In this document: positions 9,661 through 20,953 of the stretch, one piece after another | Layout: each line of letters opens with the position of its first letter | Numbering within the stretch: the stretch's first letter is position 1 | Source: Onchidella celtica | Lineage: Eukaryota; Mollusca; Gastropoda; Systellommatophora; Onchidiidae | Reading direction: 5' to 3' | Assembly: GCA_963931925.1 (NCBI GenBank) | Contig: OZ007571.1 | Span: forward strand, 37,163,623-37,227,622 | DNA: 64,000 bases | Made by a program: the position numbers and the translations under genes | The notes under the pieces: generated by a model | What the model was told of the DNA's origin: nothing | What the model saw: the letters and a program-made list of their open reading frames with translations, nothing else | Databases searched by the model: none

Positions 9661-11040
9661 TGCTTATGTCATTTGAGTGTAAATTCATTAGAGAGAAGAA
9701 CACATAAATTTTGCATCCATTGATTAGAAAAAAAGAGTTTTGAATGAATGTGATCATAAAATTAAATGCGAATCATAACTGAAAAGTAATATTGGTGGTA
9801 TTTTAAAATTGTAATTTTGAAACAGGAAATTATATTTATGACTAGCATGGGAGGATTGATAATATAGTATTAATTATTTGAACATTTGTTTGGCTAGTGC
9901 AAGGTCCAGTTGTTGGTTTCTTAAAAATGTAGCTGTACATTGTCCTGCTTTGGGTAATACTGGCTTCTTTCATTTCATGAGTATATTCAAAGATTGCTAC
10001 ATAGCAAATGAAGATTTGATCAATTTTGACTGTGCTGAAGTATTTTTCCATGCCAGATGCTGGTAAAAGGAAAAGTTGTATAAAAATATTTTCAAGTTGC
10101 ATGTTTTCAATAATAATAATGATAAACGGCATTTATACAGCGCTTCACTCCATTAAAACCAGGCTGTAAGCACTTATATGGTGTTGACTTTAGCATGACA
10201 ATGAAACCAGTTCTCAAATTAAATTAAGCCAAATAAGAATGTTCAAATGCAGTCAGATAAGATTTATAACCCTCCACTTTTCCTGAATTATCCTGAAAAG
10301 GGGGAGAAGTTATGTGGTTTTGAGTTAAGAACCCCTGGGTTTTTTGTTACTTATACATTATGTCTTTATAATTGTGAGCCATGAACAAGTGCATGGGCAC
10401 ATGTTATACATGTATTTACTCTTTGTTTGCTTTGGTCAGTGTCGAATTTGTACATGCGAATATCACAGCAAAATGAGTATCTGAAATGAGAAGAGAATTA
10501 GCCACGATGGGATCAAAATACTCTGTTTGATTCAGTTGAAACTTATTTTTTTCCCACTCTAGAAAAATAGCAATGCTTACGGTACATTTTGCTGATTACA
10601 CTTGTACAGATTTGTAATATTGGTAAATCATTGATTTCAGTAAATTACTGAAGAAAGTAATATCTCTGTGTATTTGTTATAATAAATGACTGTCTGTCAG
10701 TTTGAGTACACATGTTGTACTTGTAACAATATATTACTCATTTTCATGAAATACTAAAAGCATTGTCTGTCTGTTTGTAACAATGAATCAAAGTCTGTCT
10801 GTCTTTAATGAAACATTATTGATTTCAGTGAAGTACTGAAGACTAAATAAAAGAGAAACTATATGACATTGCAGCAAGCCATTCATCATTCCTTATTTAG
10901 TAACTACGATATGGCATTTGAATTTTATGTTTTTTATTGGTATAATTCTTTTCAGAATGAGATCACATAAATTTCGCCCAAACAGTTTTGGTCAAGGCAT
11001 TCCGTGATTCAAATGTAGTTTCATCAGAACAAATATAAAC
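9661..11040. other. AT-rich intergenic sequence
   Basis: I see no supported gene. Short repeated phrases occur near 10640-10850 (TGTCTGTC runs; TTGATTTCAGT followed by a TACTGAAG-type phrase, twice). A LINE-type 3' tail lies at 10110..10185. Confidence 0.5.
10110..10185 (-). repeat. Short non-LTR retrotransposon 3' tail
   Basis: Read on the minus strand, the stretch ends in GAAGCGCTGTATAAATGCC and then an ATT-rich tail. Such structured GCGCTATATAA-type ends followed by an (ATT)n tail are typical of CR1/L2-like LINE 3' ends and the SINEs that use them. A matching copy is at 62750..62815. Confidence 0.5.
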
Positions 11041-11162
11041 ACTCATACACAAGTCAGAACCTTACAGAAAGTATCATTTCATGTGACAACCTTCAGGTAC
11101 AGAAAGCATCATTTCATATCAAATCTGACAGTTGTAGAAAGTATCATTTCATAGATCCAATA

Positions 11163-12723
11163 ATAATAATAGTTCGTCCATCAGGTATGATGATGACCTT
11201 AACAACACCAGAGGAATAAAGAACAGAAATTGTTGAGAATTTCAACACATGGACAATAAAGAGAACTAAAGGACACAGAGGACAGAATGGAAAGACTGTT
11301 CTTTCATGACTTATGGCTTCTCATGTGACTGATAAGTCCTATTTTTGCCTTGCAGACCCTTCCGCATAAATGACAAGAGTGCTCCGTTGGTTCAGTACCA
11401 CTGGGCCTTTTCTTGCGCCGTTCTCTTTTTTTGATAGCCTGCTGGACTCTGTCAGCTTCCCATGCTTTGCTGCCTCTGGTAAGGGCCGCCCTCCAATTTG
11501 CACCATCAAGCGAGAGCTTTTCCCACTCACTCACATCAATGGCAAAGGCCTTCAGTGATTGCTTGAGAGTGTCTTTGTAACGTCTCTTTGGGGCCCCAAC
11601 ATTCCTCGTTCCATTGGAGAGCTCAGAGAAGAAGATTTGCTTAGGGAGTCTGGAGTCGGGCATTCTGACAACGTGTCCTGCCCAACGTAGCTGAATTTTT
11701 TTCAGGTGGCAGAAGATGCTCAATTCCTTGGCACGATTGAGGACCTCAGTGTCTGGAATTTTATCCTGCCATTTGGTCCTTAGGATCTTTCTAAGGCAGG
11801 CCAGATGAAAGTGATTTAGCTTTCTGGCATACGATTGGTACACTGTCCAGGTTTCAGCCCCATAGAGTAGGGTGGGAAGGACCACAGCATTGTACACTTT
11901 CAGCTTAGTGTCTGTGCGAATGCCGGCAACATCCCATACTCTCTTTCGAAGCCTGCCAAATGCAGAGCTGGCTTTGCTGATTCTTGAGAGAATTTCAGTA
12001 TCAACACGAGCCGCGGAAGACAGTGTACTGCCAAGATAGGTGAAGTTCTCCGACACCTTCAGAAGACTGTCATGGACTTTGATATTTGGGGTCACAGGAT
12101 ACTTGTCGTCTGGAGTAGGCTGATGGAGCACTTCCGTCTTCTTTGTGCTTATTGTGAGGCCAAAGTTGTCACAGGCACTAGAGAACTTATCAACACAGTT
12201 TTGCATGCTATCCTCATCGTGTGCCAGAAGTGCACAATCATCAGCAAATAGTAGGTCACAGACTTGAGTACTTTTGGTTTTGGTTTTTGCCTGAAGTCTC
12301 CTGAGGTTGAATAGACTGCCATCAGTTCGGTACTTGATGCTTACCCCTTGATGAGGAGAGCTAAAGGCTTCTTGTAGCATTGCAGAGAACATGATGCTGA
12401 ACAGAGTTGGGGCTAAGACACAACCCTGTTTTACCCCATTTGTGACAGCAAAGGGCTCTGAAACACTGCCGTTGCTTTTGACTGCAGCTTGCATGCCATC
12501 ATGAAACTGGCGCACTATTGTGATGAATTCGGGTGGACACCCAAACTTCGCCAAGATTTTCCAGAGGCCTTCACGACACACTGTGTCAAATGCTTTTGTG
12601 AGGTCAACAAATGTGATATACAGCGCTTTATTTTGTTCCATGCATTTTTCCTGAATCTGTCTGGCAGCAAATATCATATCCGCCGTTCCCCTCTCTTTAC
12701 GAAAGCCACATTGGCTCTCGTAA
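11163..12723 (-). mobile_element. 5'-truncated non-LTR retrotransposon (LINE) with target duplication
   Basis: The copy is flanked by a 10-bp direct repeat AGATCCAATA (11153-11162 and 12724-12733). It ends at its 3' side in an (ATT)n tail on the minus strand. The 5' end is cut inside the RT fingers, just before the ESQCGFRK motif. Full LINEs of this kind also carry an endonuclease domain upstream, which is missing here. Confidence 0.87.
11304..12723 (-). pseudogene. LINE ORF2 C-terminal part: reverse transcriptase and C-terminal zinc finger
   Basis: About 473 codons are open to the stop at 11304. Motifs in order are ESQCGFRKERGTADMIF (RT motif 1-2 region), FVDLTKAFDTV (catalytic Asp, motif A), NGVKQGCVLAPTLF (motif B), LLFADDCALLA (FADD box, motif C) and KTEVL (motif D). 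The C-terminal part includes RWAGHVVRMPDSRLPKQ and ends in a C2H2 finger (CHLCGRVCKAKIGLISHMRSH). The RT copies the element's RNA at the nicked target. The open frame runs about 10 codons further right, but those lie past the target duplication in flanking DNA. I do not assign a clade. The copy lacks its N-terminus and promoter, so it cannot move by itself. Confidence 0.88.
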
Positions 12724-12865
12724 AGATCCAATACTGACATGAAAAACAACAACAAAAAATCAGCATTTGTAAGTAAATAAAACCTGAAAGATAATGCTGG
12801 TTATTTTTCACCATAGTATCATTTCATGTCACATTTACAGAAAATTTAATTTCATACCGTTTACA

Positions 12866-13274
12866 AATGTCTTGAAGGTTCAGCTCCCTCCTATCTTTCG
12901 GAACTTTTGAAAAAACATGAGTCTGATAGATTTTTAAGATCTACTACAGAAAACAAACTGGTTGTTCCCAGGTGTAAAACATCAAATTATGGAGATAGAG
13001 CTTTTAGTTGTTTTGGTCCCTGTGTGTGGAATTCTTTACCACAAGAGGTTCGAAATTCTGCCTCTCTAAACATATTTAAAAACAGGTTAAAAACATTTCT
13101 TTTTAAAAACTGAATTTTATAGCTTGCTATGGATGTATAAAACTAGTTTGTCTGTGTGTGTGTAAGTTTATTTGAATGTGCTTTTATGATTTTTTACTGT
13201 GTACAGCGCCTAGAGCTTTTAATGTTTTAGTCCTGGCGCTATATAAATGTATATATTATTATTATTATTATTAT
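12866..13274 (+). mobile_element. 3' end of a second LINE (CR1/L2-like)
   Basis: The + strand encodes a typical LINE ORF2 C-terminus (about 12866..13113) with APSYLSELL, VVPRCKTSNYGDRAFS and VWNSLPQEVRN before the stop. It is followed by a short untranslated tail with GCGCCTAG...GGCGCTATATAAAT and (ATT)n. This tail type belongs to CR1/L2-like elements. It is strongly 5'-truncated and inserted into the minisatellite in the orientation opposite to the LINE at 11163. Confidence 0.8.
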
Positions 13275-13328
13275 ATCACAACCTTATATTTACAGAAAGT
13301 ATCATTTCAAATCGGCTGATGTTATAAG

Positions 13329-13621
13329 TACATTACGCACCCCCGGCGTTTTGCGCTAGGTGTGCGTACGAATGTACTATCCCTAATCCTGTTCTTATCC
13401 TCAACCCTAAATCTTATCGAATCCCTAACCCTGCCACCTACCCTGTCAACCAAAAAACAGGAGGAAAAGAACAAGAAAATCTGGAAGAAAAATTAATCAT
13501 AATTAGTTAAGGCTGTTGTTAGGAGCATTTCCGGGAGGAGCCCTCTAGCTCTGGAGTCACAAAAAGCTTTGAAATAGGTACCCCTAGCGCAAAAAAAACT
13601 TGAGGGACGTACGTATTTGTA
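13329..13621. mobile_element. MITE-like element with terminal inverted repeats
   Basis: The left end (13329-13366, TACATTACGCAC...GCGCTAGG) and the right end (13578-13621, CCTAGCGC...GTACGTATTTGTA) are imperfect inverted repeats of about 38-44 bp. The 293-bp block interrupts the minisatellite and contains no coding sequence. The left end also contains its own small hairpin. The superfamily is not assigned. Confidence 0.6.
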
Positions 13622-13920
13622 ACAACATTCTTTCAAATCATAACCTTAAAGTTACAAAAAGTATCATTTAATGTCACAACCGTATATAAACAGAAAGTAT
13701 TTAAATCATAACCTTACAGTTACAGAAAATATCATTCATATCACAGCCTTACAGTTTAGAAGATATCAAAATATCATTTGATATCATAACTTCACAGTTA
13801 CAATATCATAATCTTACAGTTACAAAACGTTTCTTTTCGTATCACCTTACAGTTATAAAAAGTATCATATCATATCGTAACCTTACATTCTTAGAAAGCA
13901 TCATTTCGTAGACACAATGC

Positions 13921-16431
13921 TGGCATTAAAAAAAAATTAAAAAATCAGCTTTTGTAAACCAACCAGAAAGATAAGGCTGGCTTATTTTTTACACCCCTAC
14001 TCCCCCCCCCCCATAAAAATATTAAAAAATCCGATTTCTTTGAGGGCATGAAGAGGTTGTTGGAATTTTTAAAACCCGACATTGCGGCCCCTCCCAAAAA
14101 ACTACAACAACAAAGACTGGCCCCATTAACTGCTACCGTCAAGCTTCTGTTGTAACCATTCAATATAATACCGATTATTTGCATGATGGGGCAGAAAATG
14201 ACAGGAAAATGCACCAAACATTGAAACTGCGCCAGACAAACGGGCCTGCATTCGAACACCGAGAGCGGGCCGTCAGTCAGGCTGCTATGTGAAAAGTGAG
14301 CGTGAGTGGATTTTTATTCAATACATGAACGAAACAGTTAATCTCGAAAGGCAGCGAATTCTCTCAGTCTCATATTACAACAGATAAGTACTTTCCTTAT
14401 CTGTCAAACTGAATTGGCCTTCTGCCTCCTGAATTTTTAAAGAATTTAGAATGATTTGACTACCAAGCCGGGCTGGAAAGTGCAACCGACAGAAATAGTT
14501 ATGATCACACTGGTATGTTAATCACAGATCCGTTTAATAAAATAGCGACTTCCTAACCATCCAGATTTCACGTTTTAAGCATGTATAATATCAAGTATGA
14601 ATATCTTTCAAATTTCAAGTGTAACAAGGTAATCCTGAATGGACCTTATTATAATAACACTCCTAAAATATGGGACATGGATAGTTTAAAAATAGTTAAA
14701 ATAAAAGGTCAGTTATCAATACAAAACAAAAAAATCTAGAGCGTGGATCGTATGTGTAGCCTAAGGACACCGGTATCAAATGACAGCGCGCAGGAGGAAA
14801 AAATCATGGAGGAAAAATGAGAAAAGCCATCTGCTCCCTGGAGATGAAGAAATAGGTCATATTTAAACGAGCATGCGTGCGAGAAGCGTTGGGAATTAAC
14901 GGCCATTTTCCCTCTTTATTTTTACGGGAATGGCAAAGACTAGCAGGCACTCTATCAAAGATTTAGAGGTCGACAGAGACCGATGACCGACGCCTATTCC
15001 GAACTCCCAAGGGTATAATCATAGCTCTACTGCGTCACTCCACGCGCTAGTCTGATGCTCACTCCTCACGTGGTCCTCTCGCGCATCCGCTGGTTACATA
15101 TTTTCAGAGTTGTGTTAATATGGAACTTACTTGAAAGAAAACGAATGTTGCTGTTTAAAAAAAAAAATGTTGCCATAATTTCCAACCCCTCTCTAATGTT
15201 TATTCCCTCTTTCAATTGTATTTGACCTGCCACATACCCCCTTCCCCCTTTTTGGGGTGGGGGTTTAAAATAATAACAATAATAAAACTAAATCATTTTC
15301 CATTTTATTTTTCAATCGATTCATCCTAAGTGCAATTTTCCAGGACTCTGCATTATATATTTCTGACTTCATTTTAGATATCAAGGGGGGAAAAAATGGA
15401 CTATAAAGTTTAGAGCTGCTTGATGCTACGTAATGTAACAACATCCAGGCAAGTGTGTATCCAATTATAGGACAAATCTGTACAAATTATATCAAACTTT
15501 GCAGGCATCAAAGCTTATTCCTAGAGAACAAAATACTGTTACGATGACAACTTTCCCCTGACGCCACCCCAACTCCAGTATATTTCATACTTCTTTCCGG
15601 AACTGCCCCTCTTCTCGACCTTATCAACTTTCGGTAAATTTACAGTAAGTGAATAGTTTCTTTGGCGAAATTTCCCAAACCTCCTGACATCATAGACTTC
15701 TTTTAAGTAGAAAAACAAACAAAAAACCGCAAGTCTCTTTCTCTTAATATCAAGGACGTGTTAGAATTTATTATTTTTTTGTATTAATATTTAAACGGTC
15801 ATATTTTTCTGGGCGGGTACAGGAATCTGAAACTTGACAGTGCTCTTTTTACTGAAATTAAAAATTTTTAACCGGCATAATTGGAGGTTTCTGATACGGA
15901 AAAGCCTGAAATCTAATCCTAACCATCTCGTTTCTGGTATTATTAGACACAGATACAGTAATATGGGCAAACGGTAATGAAAAATGTAGTTTTGAATCTT
16001 TCAGAGTGACACTTTGCAATCTATTTTTAAAAATTGTTTTGCACACCCACGAATTTACACCGAACAGGGTGGACGTTTTAGCTTCAAGTTCGAGGAAACG
16101 GCAAATACTTTGTTTTGAAATACACCCCTCCCCCCCCCCCCCACACACACACACATGGAACTTCAGAAATATGCAAGGACAAACCAGTCAAATGCTATCA
16201 AATAAATTTCATGTACATATGCATACGTTTAGAAAAAGAAAAAGAACTTAATTAGCAATATTAACGCCTCACAATACTTATCATGCAAATACCACAACTT
16301 TCGTGTCTTCAGATCATTCACATAGCATTTTCCAGCTAGTTTTAGAATTTATTCCAATCAACTCAATACGAATCTTATAAGTTTTCAAGGACACAAAGTC
16401 GCGTACTTAGTTCAGATCAGGCAGATAAACG
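13921..16431. other. Intergenic sequence without supported genes
   Basis: This mixed AT-rich sequence holds short poly-C and poly-A runs (14004-14013, 15160-15168, 16132-16142). The phrase at 13912-13996 repeats a phrase at 12725-12820. No coding segment shows family motifs. Confidence 0.45.
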
Positions 16432-16873
16432 ATCATCACCACCACCCCTCCCATGGTCACCAACACCACCGACATCACCAGCACTACCAACATGACAGTT
16501 AATATCATGACCAACACTTAAGCTACCGTCAACACCACCACTACTGCTAGCACCACCATCATCACCAACACCATTATCATCAACACAGCACCTTTATCGA
16601 CACCTAACCTCATCACCAACACGACCGTCAACATCACCACTACCACCAGCACCACCATCATCATCCATCACAAAATCACCACCACCACTAACATCACCAC
16701 AGCACCATTATCCACATCACATCACCACCACGACCCTCAACATCATCATCACCACTATCATGAACACCATCACCACCATCATAACCACCAGCACCACCAA
16801 CATCACCACAGCACCACCATCGACAATCCACCACCAATACGACCACCAACACCATCAACAGCACCACCATCAC
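16432..16873. repeat. CAC/ATC trinucleotide-rich low-complexity tract
   Basis: About 440 bases consist almost wholly of interspersed ACC, ATC and AAC triplets on the + strand. This is a decayed trinucleotide array. There is no coding evidence. Confidence 0.85.
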
Positions 16874-17243
16874 ATCCCAAAACCCAAGAACTGGTGTCTG
16901 TCAGTGGGATAAAGAATGGACGTGCGCGACAGAGCATTCATCGCTCACCAGCACAACTGACAGGGAGCAGCTGCGTGAAGTGCAGATAATGAGCAACGGT
17001 GACTAAGTTTAGACACCAATCTGCCAACATACGCAATTAAAACGGGAGCTGACTTCCCCCAATGTAAGCTCCCCGGAATGCTGTAATCATTTTTTGCCAT
17101 AGCTAATTAGATCAGCGGTAACTGATTTGAATGAGAGAGGTCGATAGCTAGAACTTAACATGAAAAAGCGGGAAAAAAATCAGGATAGAAAAGGGAGGTG
17201 TCTGGGAGGATACTAATACCTGTCCTAGTATTTTGTCTTTTGT

Positions 17244-17341
17244 TCATCCATCCATCTACCCGTCCGTCCGTCCATCCATCCAATTGTCCGTCCGCCCGAC
17301 CGTTCGTCCTTCCGTCCGCCCATCCATCCATCCATCCGTCG
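17244..17341. repeat. CCAT/CCGT tetranucleotide array
   Basis: Imperfect (CCAT)n/(CCGT)n repeats on the + strand. The Pro/Ser-rich open frame over them is compositional. Confidence 0.85.
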
Positions 17342-17590
17342 ACAGTCTGGAAAGTACATTTGTAAAAGACATTCCTGTATTCTATTGCTCCTCGTCACAA
17401 TGTCACAGTGTAACTTTAAGTGAAACAGGTCTTCAGTTCTAAAAGCGTCTACTACGCTGTAGAAAGTATGAAAGTCTTACTCGCCATCCTCTTTCAATAA
17501 AGCTCTTGTACTCTTTGAAGATCTGGATAGAAGCAATGGGAAGAACTTATGTTAAATCCTAAAGGTATAAAAACTGGAAAGATAGGACCA

Positions 17591-17798
17591 CATCTATCCA
17601 TCTGTCTGTCTTTCTGTCTATCTATCTAGCTATCTATCTATCATCTGTCAGTCTGTCTGTCTATCTGATTCTCGAAAAAACAACAACAACAACAGACATC
17701 CTGGTACGTAGATGGTCGGCAGGCAGACAGACAGACAATGAAACAGGCAGATAAGCAGACAGACAGGCCGACCGACCGACAGACAGACAGACAGATAG
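17591..17798. repeat. TCTG/TCTA array followed by complementary CAGA array
   Basis: A (TCTG/TCTA)n tract (17591-17668) is followed after about 50 bases by a (CAGA/CCGA)n tract (17717-17798) of complementary sequence. Together they could fold into an imperfect hairpin. The 133-codon frame starting at 17738 runs out of the second tract and has no recognisable domain. Confidence 0.75.
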
Positions 17799-18807
17799 CA
17801 TTCCAAATTTTGACACTTCTAAGTCATCGTTCCCAACAATGGCGAAGTGTTGCCATATTTAGCATCAACTCTTTCTCAGTCATACCGACATTCACTCTGC
17901 AGTCTCAGGTATTTAGAACAAGATCCTTGAGACTTTTCAGCTTAAGTGGAACAAATGGAGATACTTTGGCCTTTCGTATCAGGTCGATTAAACAAGACGA
18001 TGACCAGCCATTAACTGTCGTTTTGGCCCCAATGAAGGTTTACAGAAATCCCTCGGTGGAGTGCAGTATAGCGCTTCATCGTGTTACACGGCCAATCGTA
18101 TTGGCTGCCACTTTCAGCGTCCAGCGGAGACGTGTTTGAACTCTTTACTGCTACTACTTGGGTATTCATGCCGGTTTTAGGGAGAGGTTGCGTGAATTCA
18201 AATTAAAAAACAACAACAAAAGCTAGTGGAAGTTGGAATGGGCTTAGAATAGAGAAAATTAATAGAGAAATGATTATCATTAGTACTATTGTTACCATTA
18301 CCATTTCTAATACTACTGCTGTTGCTGATGTTTAAGGGAAAGACTTGATTTGAAAATCTGCTCCTGTTTCGAAGTAAAGGGAAAAATGACATTGATTCGC
18401 CAGAAGGTGAGAGCTCACTTATAACTTACAGTTCGAACATGTATATATACGCTTATATTAACTTAAAATAAAATTTAAAATCTTGTAGTGGGTTTTATTA
18501 TAATATCTATGTCAGTGATAATGAACGTTCACAGATGTATGATGCAGTTCCAGAATCGGTTGGTCAAGCTAAGATGATTCACAGCACTGTGTTCTTTCAG
18601 AACGGATAGGGAAACCAAGCACAGCAAATCTAACCTTTAAACATGTGGTGGATTCAAGTCTGACGGACGCATTTACAATGATTACCTTCTCTTTATATCA
18701 TATTTCTCTCTATTTGTCGCTTTCTGCCTCTCGGTTTGTCTCTCCCCCCCCCTCACCCCCCTCCCACCCTCTCTCTCATTATTATTTTCCCTCTTAAACA
18801 AGAACAA
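17799..18807. other. Intergenic sequence without supported genes
   Basis: No gene motif seen. A CT-rich tract lies near 18700-18790. Confidence 0.4.
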
Positions 18808-18809
18808 GG

Positions 18810-18844
<35 letters not shown>

Positions 18845-18990
18845 AACAATAGCAACGTCAGCAGTAGATACAATAAGATCAGTGTATGAACAACAACAAC
18901 AACAACAACAACAACAAGAACTACAGCAACAACAACAACAACAACTCAACAACAAGAACTACAGCAACAACAACAACCAAGGGTTAAAAT
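18808..18990. repeat. CAA trinucleotide array
   Basis: Interrupted (CAA)n with a few CAG and AAT units. The polyglutamine frame (18882..) lacks any other coding support. Confidence 0.85.
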
Positions 18991-20565
18991 ATATAGCAGG
19001 TGATTTTGCCATCTTCACTCCACTGCGGTGTACAAAAAAAAAAAAAAAAGAAAGGTTCTCCGGGCGCAGCATTTTGCACGTCATGTATGGACCTCACCTA
19101 GATGATTCAATTAAGTCTCGGGCATCAGGGCCTAAAATGATCTAATAAACAAAGCAAGAGTTAAGACAACGTCGACAAAGACAATTATGATTTTTCCTGT
19201 GCTCTGCGAAGTGAATAATGAAAGGCGTTAACAAAAGCTTAAGAGGAGCACTTTATCTCCCCTTGGTATGCAGTAGGATAGGGAATCAGACATACGAAAA
19301 ATGGTATGTGGACAAGATATCAAAGTCTTGTGAAGTGGCATGGGCCCAGCATTTAAACTATTGGTAAGTTATTGCCATGAAACAGAACTATTTAACACGT
19401 CGTGTAAATGACAAAACATTATAGCTTTAGTCTATTATGCCAGGAAAAATGACGTTATCAATAATATATCGATATATAGGATTGATATGGGCAGGAAATT
19501 TAACTATCTTCTCATGAAATAGTTATGACATTTATCATTCTGATGCCTGACCAGTGTCTCAAATCTTGAAAAGTTCTCGTATTTGGCAGCGTAGATCATC
19601 GCGGTGTAAGTCTTAGCAAACAATAGGGGCGATGACAGTGAACAGAGATGGACCTTTCTATCTGTTCAATGCTTGACGCGACAGCGACTTCACTGCGGGT
19701 ACCAGAGATTTGTTAGGCAAGAAAAGCAGCCAGATCTGCAACTTACACCAGCAACCAAACGAAGACTTTGCCAGATTCTTTCTTTGTCATTGCACGGGAT
19801 GAAAACAGCCAAACACAGTAAGAAAACAACATTCTCATTTTCTCATACACTTCAATAAGCCAGGATTTTTGACTGGGTCATTTTAAGAAGATATCAAGAT
19901 ATCAGTTTATCACACAAACTGTTGCTTTTTTCTCAACATGTTTCTCTCTCTTTTTTTTTTTTTTTGACACCCAATTCCTATACTTAAATTCTATTTCATC
20001 CTGTATCACTATTATTATTATTTACCTTACTTTTATCTTTTCGTATCATCTTTGATGCCATTAAAAAGGATGTAGTGAGAACAGGGTTACAAAGAGACTT
20101 TTTTTCCCCCTCAGCGTCAAAACGACCCATGCAGCGATTAAAATGCACAGCTCTGGGACACGGAGATTGGTATTTCTCTTAAGTTCCCGTAAATTAAAAC
20201 CTCCACCAAAGGAGTTGAATAATTAATGACCCTTTCAGTGCCACCGTTAAGATTAAGGAATGTCTGAAATCAGGAGCCTCGATGAAATTAACAAACACAG
20301 CGACGTCCCAGATGAAGTACACGTCCATCACATAATATTTTAATTCCATATAATGAAATCCCTACGAGGCATACGTCAACCAAATTCTATTTATTAGGTC
20401 AACGTAGGCTGGTTACAGTAATATTTCAATGCAGACTGGTTATTGGACAGAAAAAGAGGGTGGGGTTATGTAAATTGTATACAGAAGAAACGGATGTTTT
20501 TGGTCTAGATTTTTGTTGTCTGAAAAAAGGAAGCTACCGTAAGTTTTCAATCACAGACATACCGG
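18991..20565. other. Intergenic sequence without supported genes
   Basis: A mixed sequence with poly-A (19034-19048) and poly-T (19951-19964) runs. No motif-bearing coding segment is seen. Confidence 0.4.
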
Positions 20566-20945
20566 TAATGTTCCCTCTAATTTTTAGTAGTCAGTGTGCG
20601 CCAAAATATCATGTTGATGATTAAATAAAGTGTGCACTGAATGCTTGTGCAAAAGTAAACTCGAAACTGTTTAAAGATAATTTTGGCACAGCCTACCCCT
20701 GTCATGGTTGATAAAACTATTGAAATATTAAATGTAATACAACTACGTACGTTTTGTCATTTGGCGAATGTAACAAAGTACTGTAAGTATTAACAGAAAT
20801 AGTTAGCGAAGAATAATATTATTAACTACTACACTGATGTTTTAGGTAAGTAACCTTTCGTGCACACTTTTCTGGCCTTTGCGCGCTGGTTGCAAAACAT
20901 GCAAGCGCGGGCACATGCGCGCGTCTTAGATTAGAAGGAACACTG
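20566..20945. mobile_element. Non-autonomous hAT-like element
   Basis: The ends are inverted repeats: left TAATGTTCCCTCTAA, right (reverse complement) CAGTGTTCCTTCTAA. CAGTGTTCC-type ends are typical of hAT elements. The flanking octamers CATACCGG (20558-20565) and CTTACCGA (20946-20953) match at 6 of 8 bases, as expected for an old 8-bp hAT target duplication. The 380-bp interior has no transposase. GC-rich alternating sequence (GCGCGC) lies near the right end. Confidence 0.7.
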
Positions 20946-20953
20946 CTTACCGA

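Larger units (their letters stand above)
11041..13920. repeat. Decayed minisatellite (about 36-bp unit) interrupted by insertions
   Basis: Copies of a unit containing TTACAGAAAGTATCATTTCA recur at 11050-11152, 12810-12865, 13276-13315 and 13625-13910. The units are diverged and often incomplete. Three foreign blocks split the array: a LINE (11163..12723), a second LINE end (12866..13274) and a MITE (13329..13621). Confidence 0.7.

Noticed and set aside
17738..18139. 133-codon frame at the end of a CAGA array
   Set aside because: No domain recognised; the start lies in the microsatellite and no splice or promoter evidence was seen.
18882..19145. Polyglutamine protein
   Set aside because: CAA microsatellite without other coding evidence.
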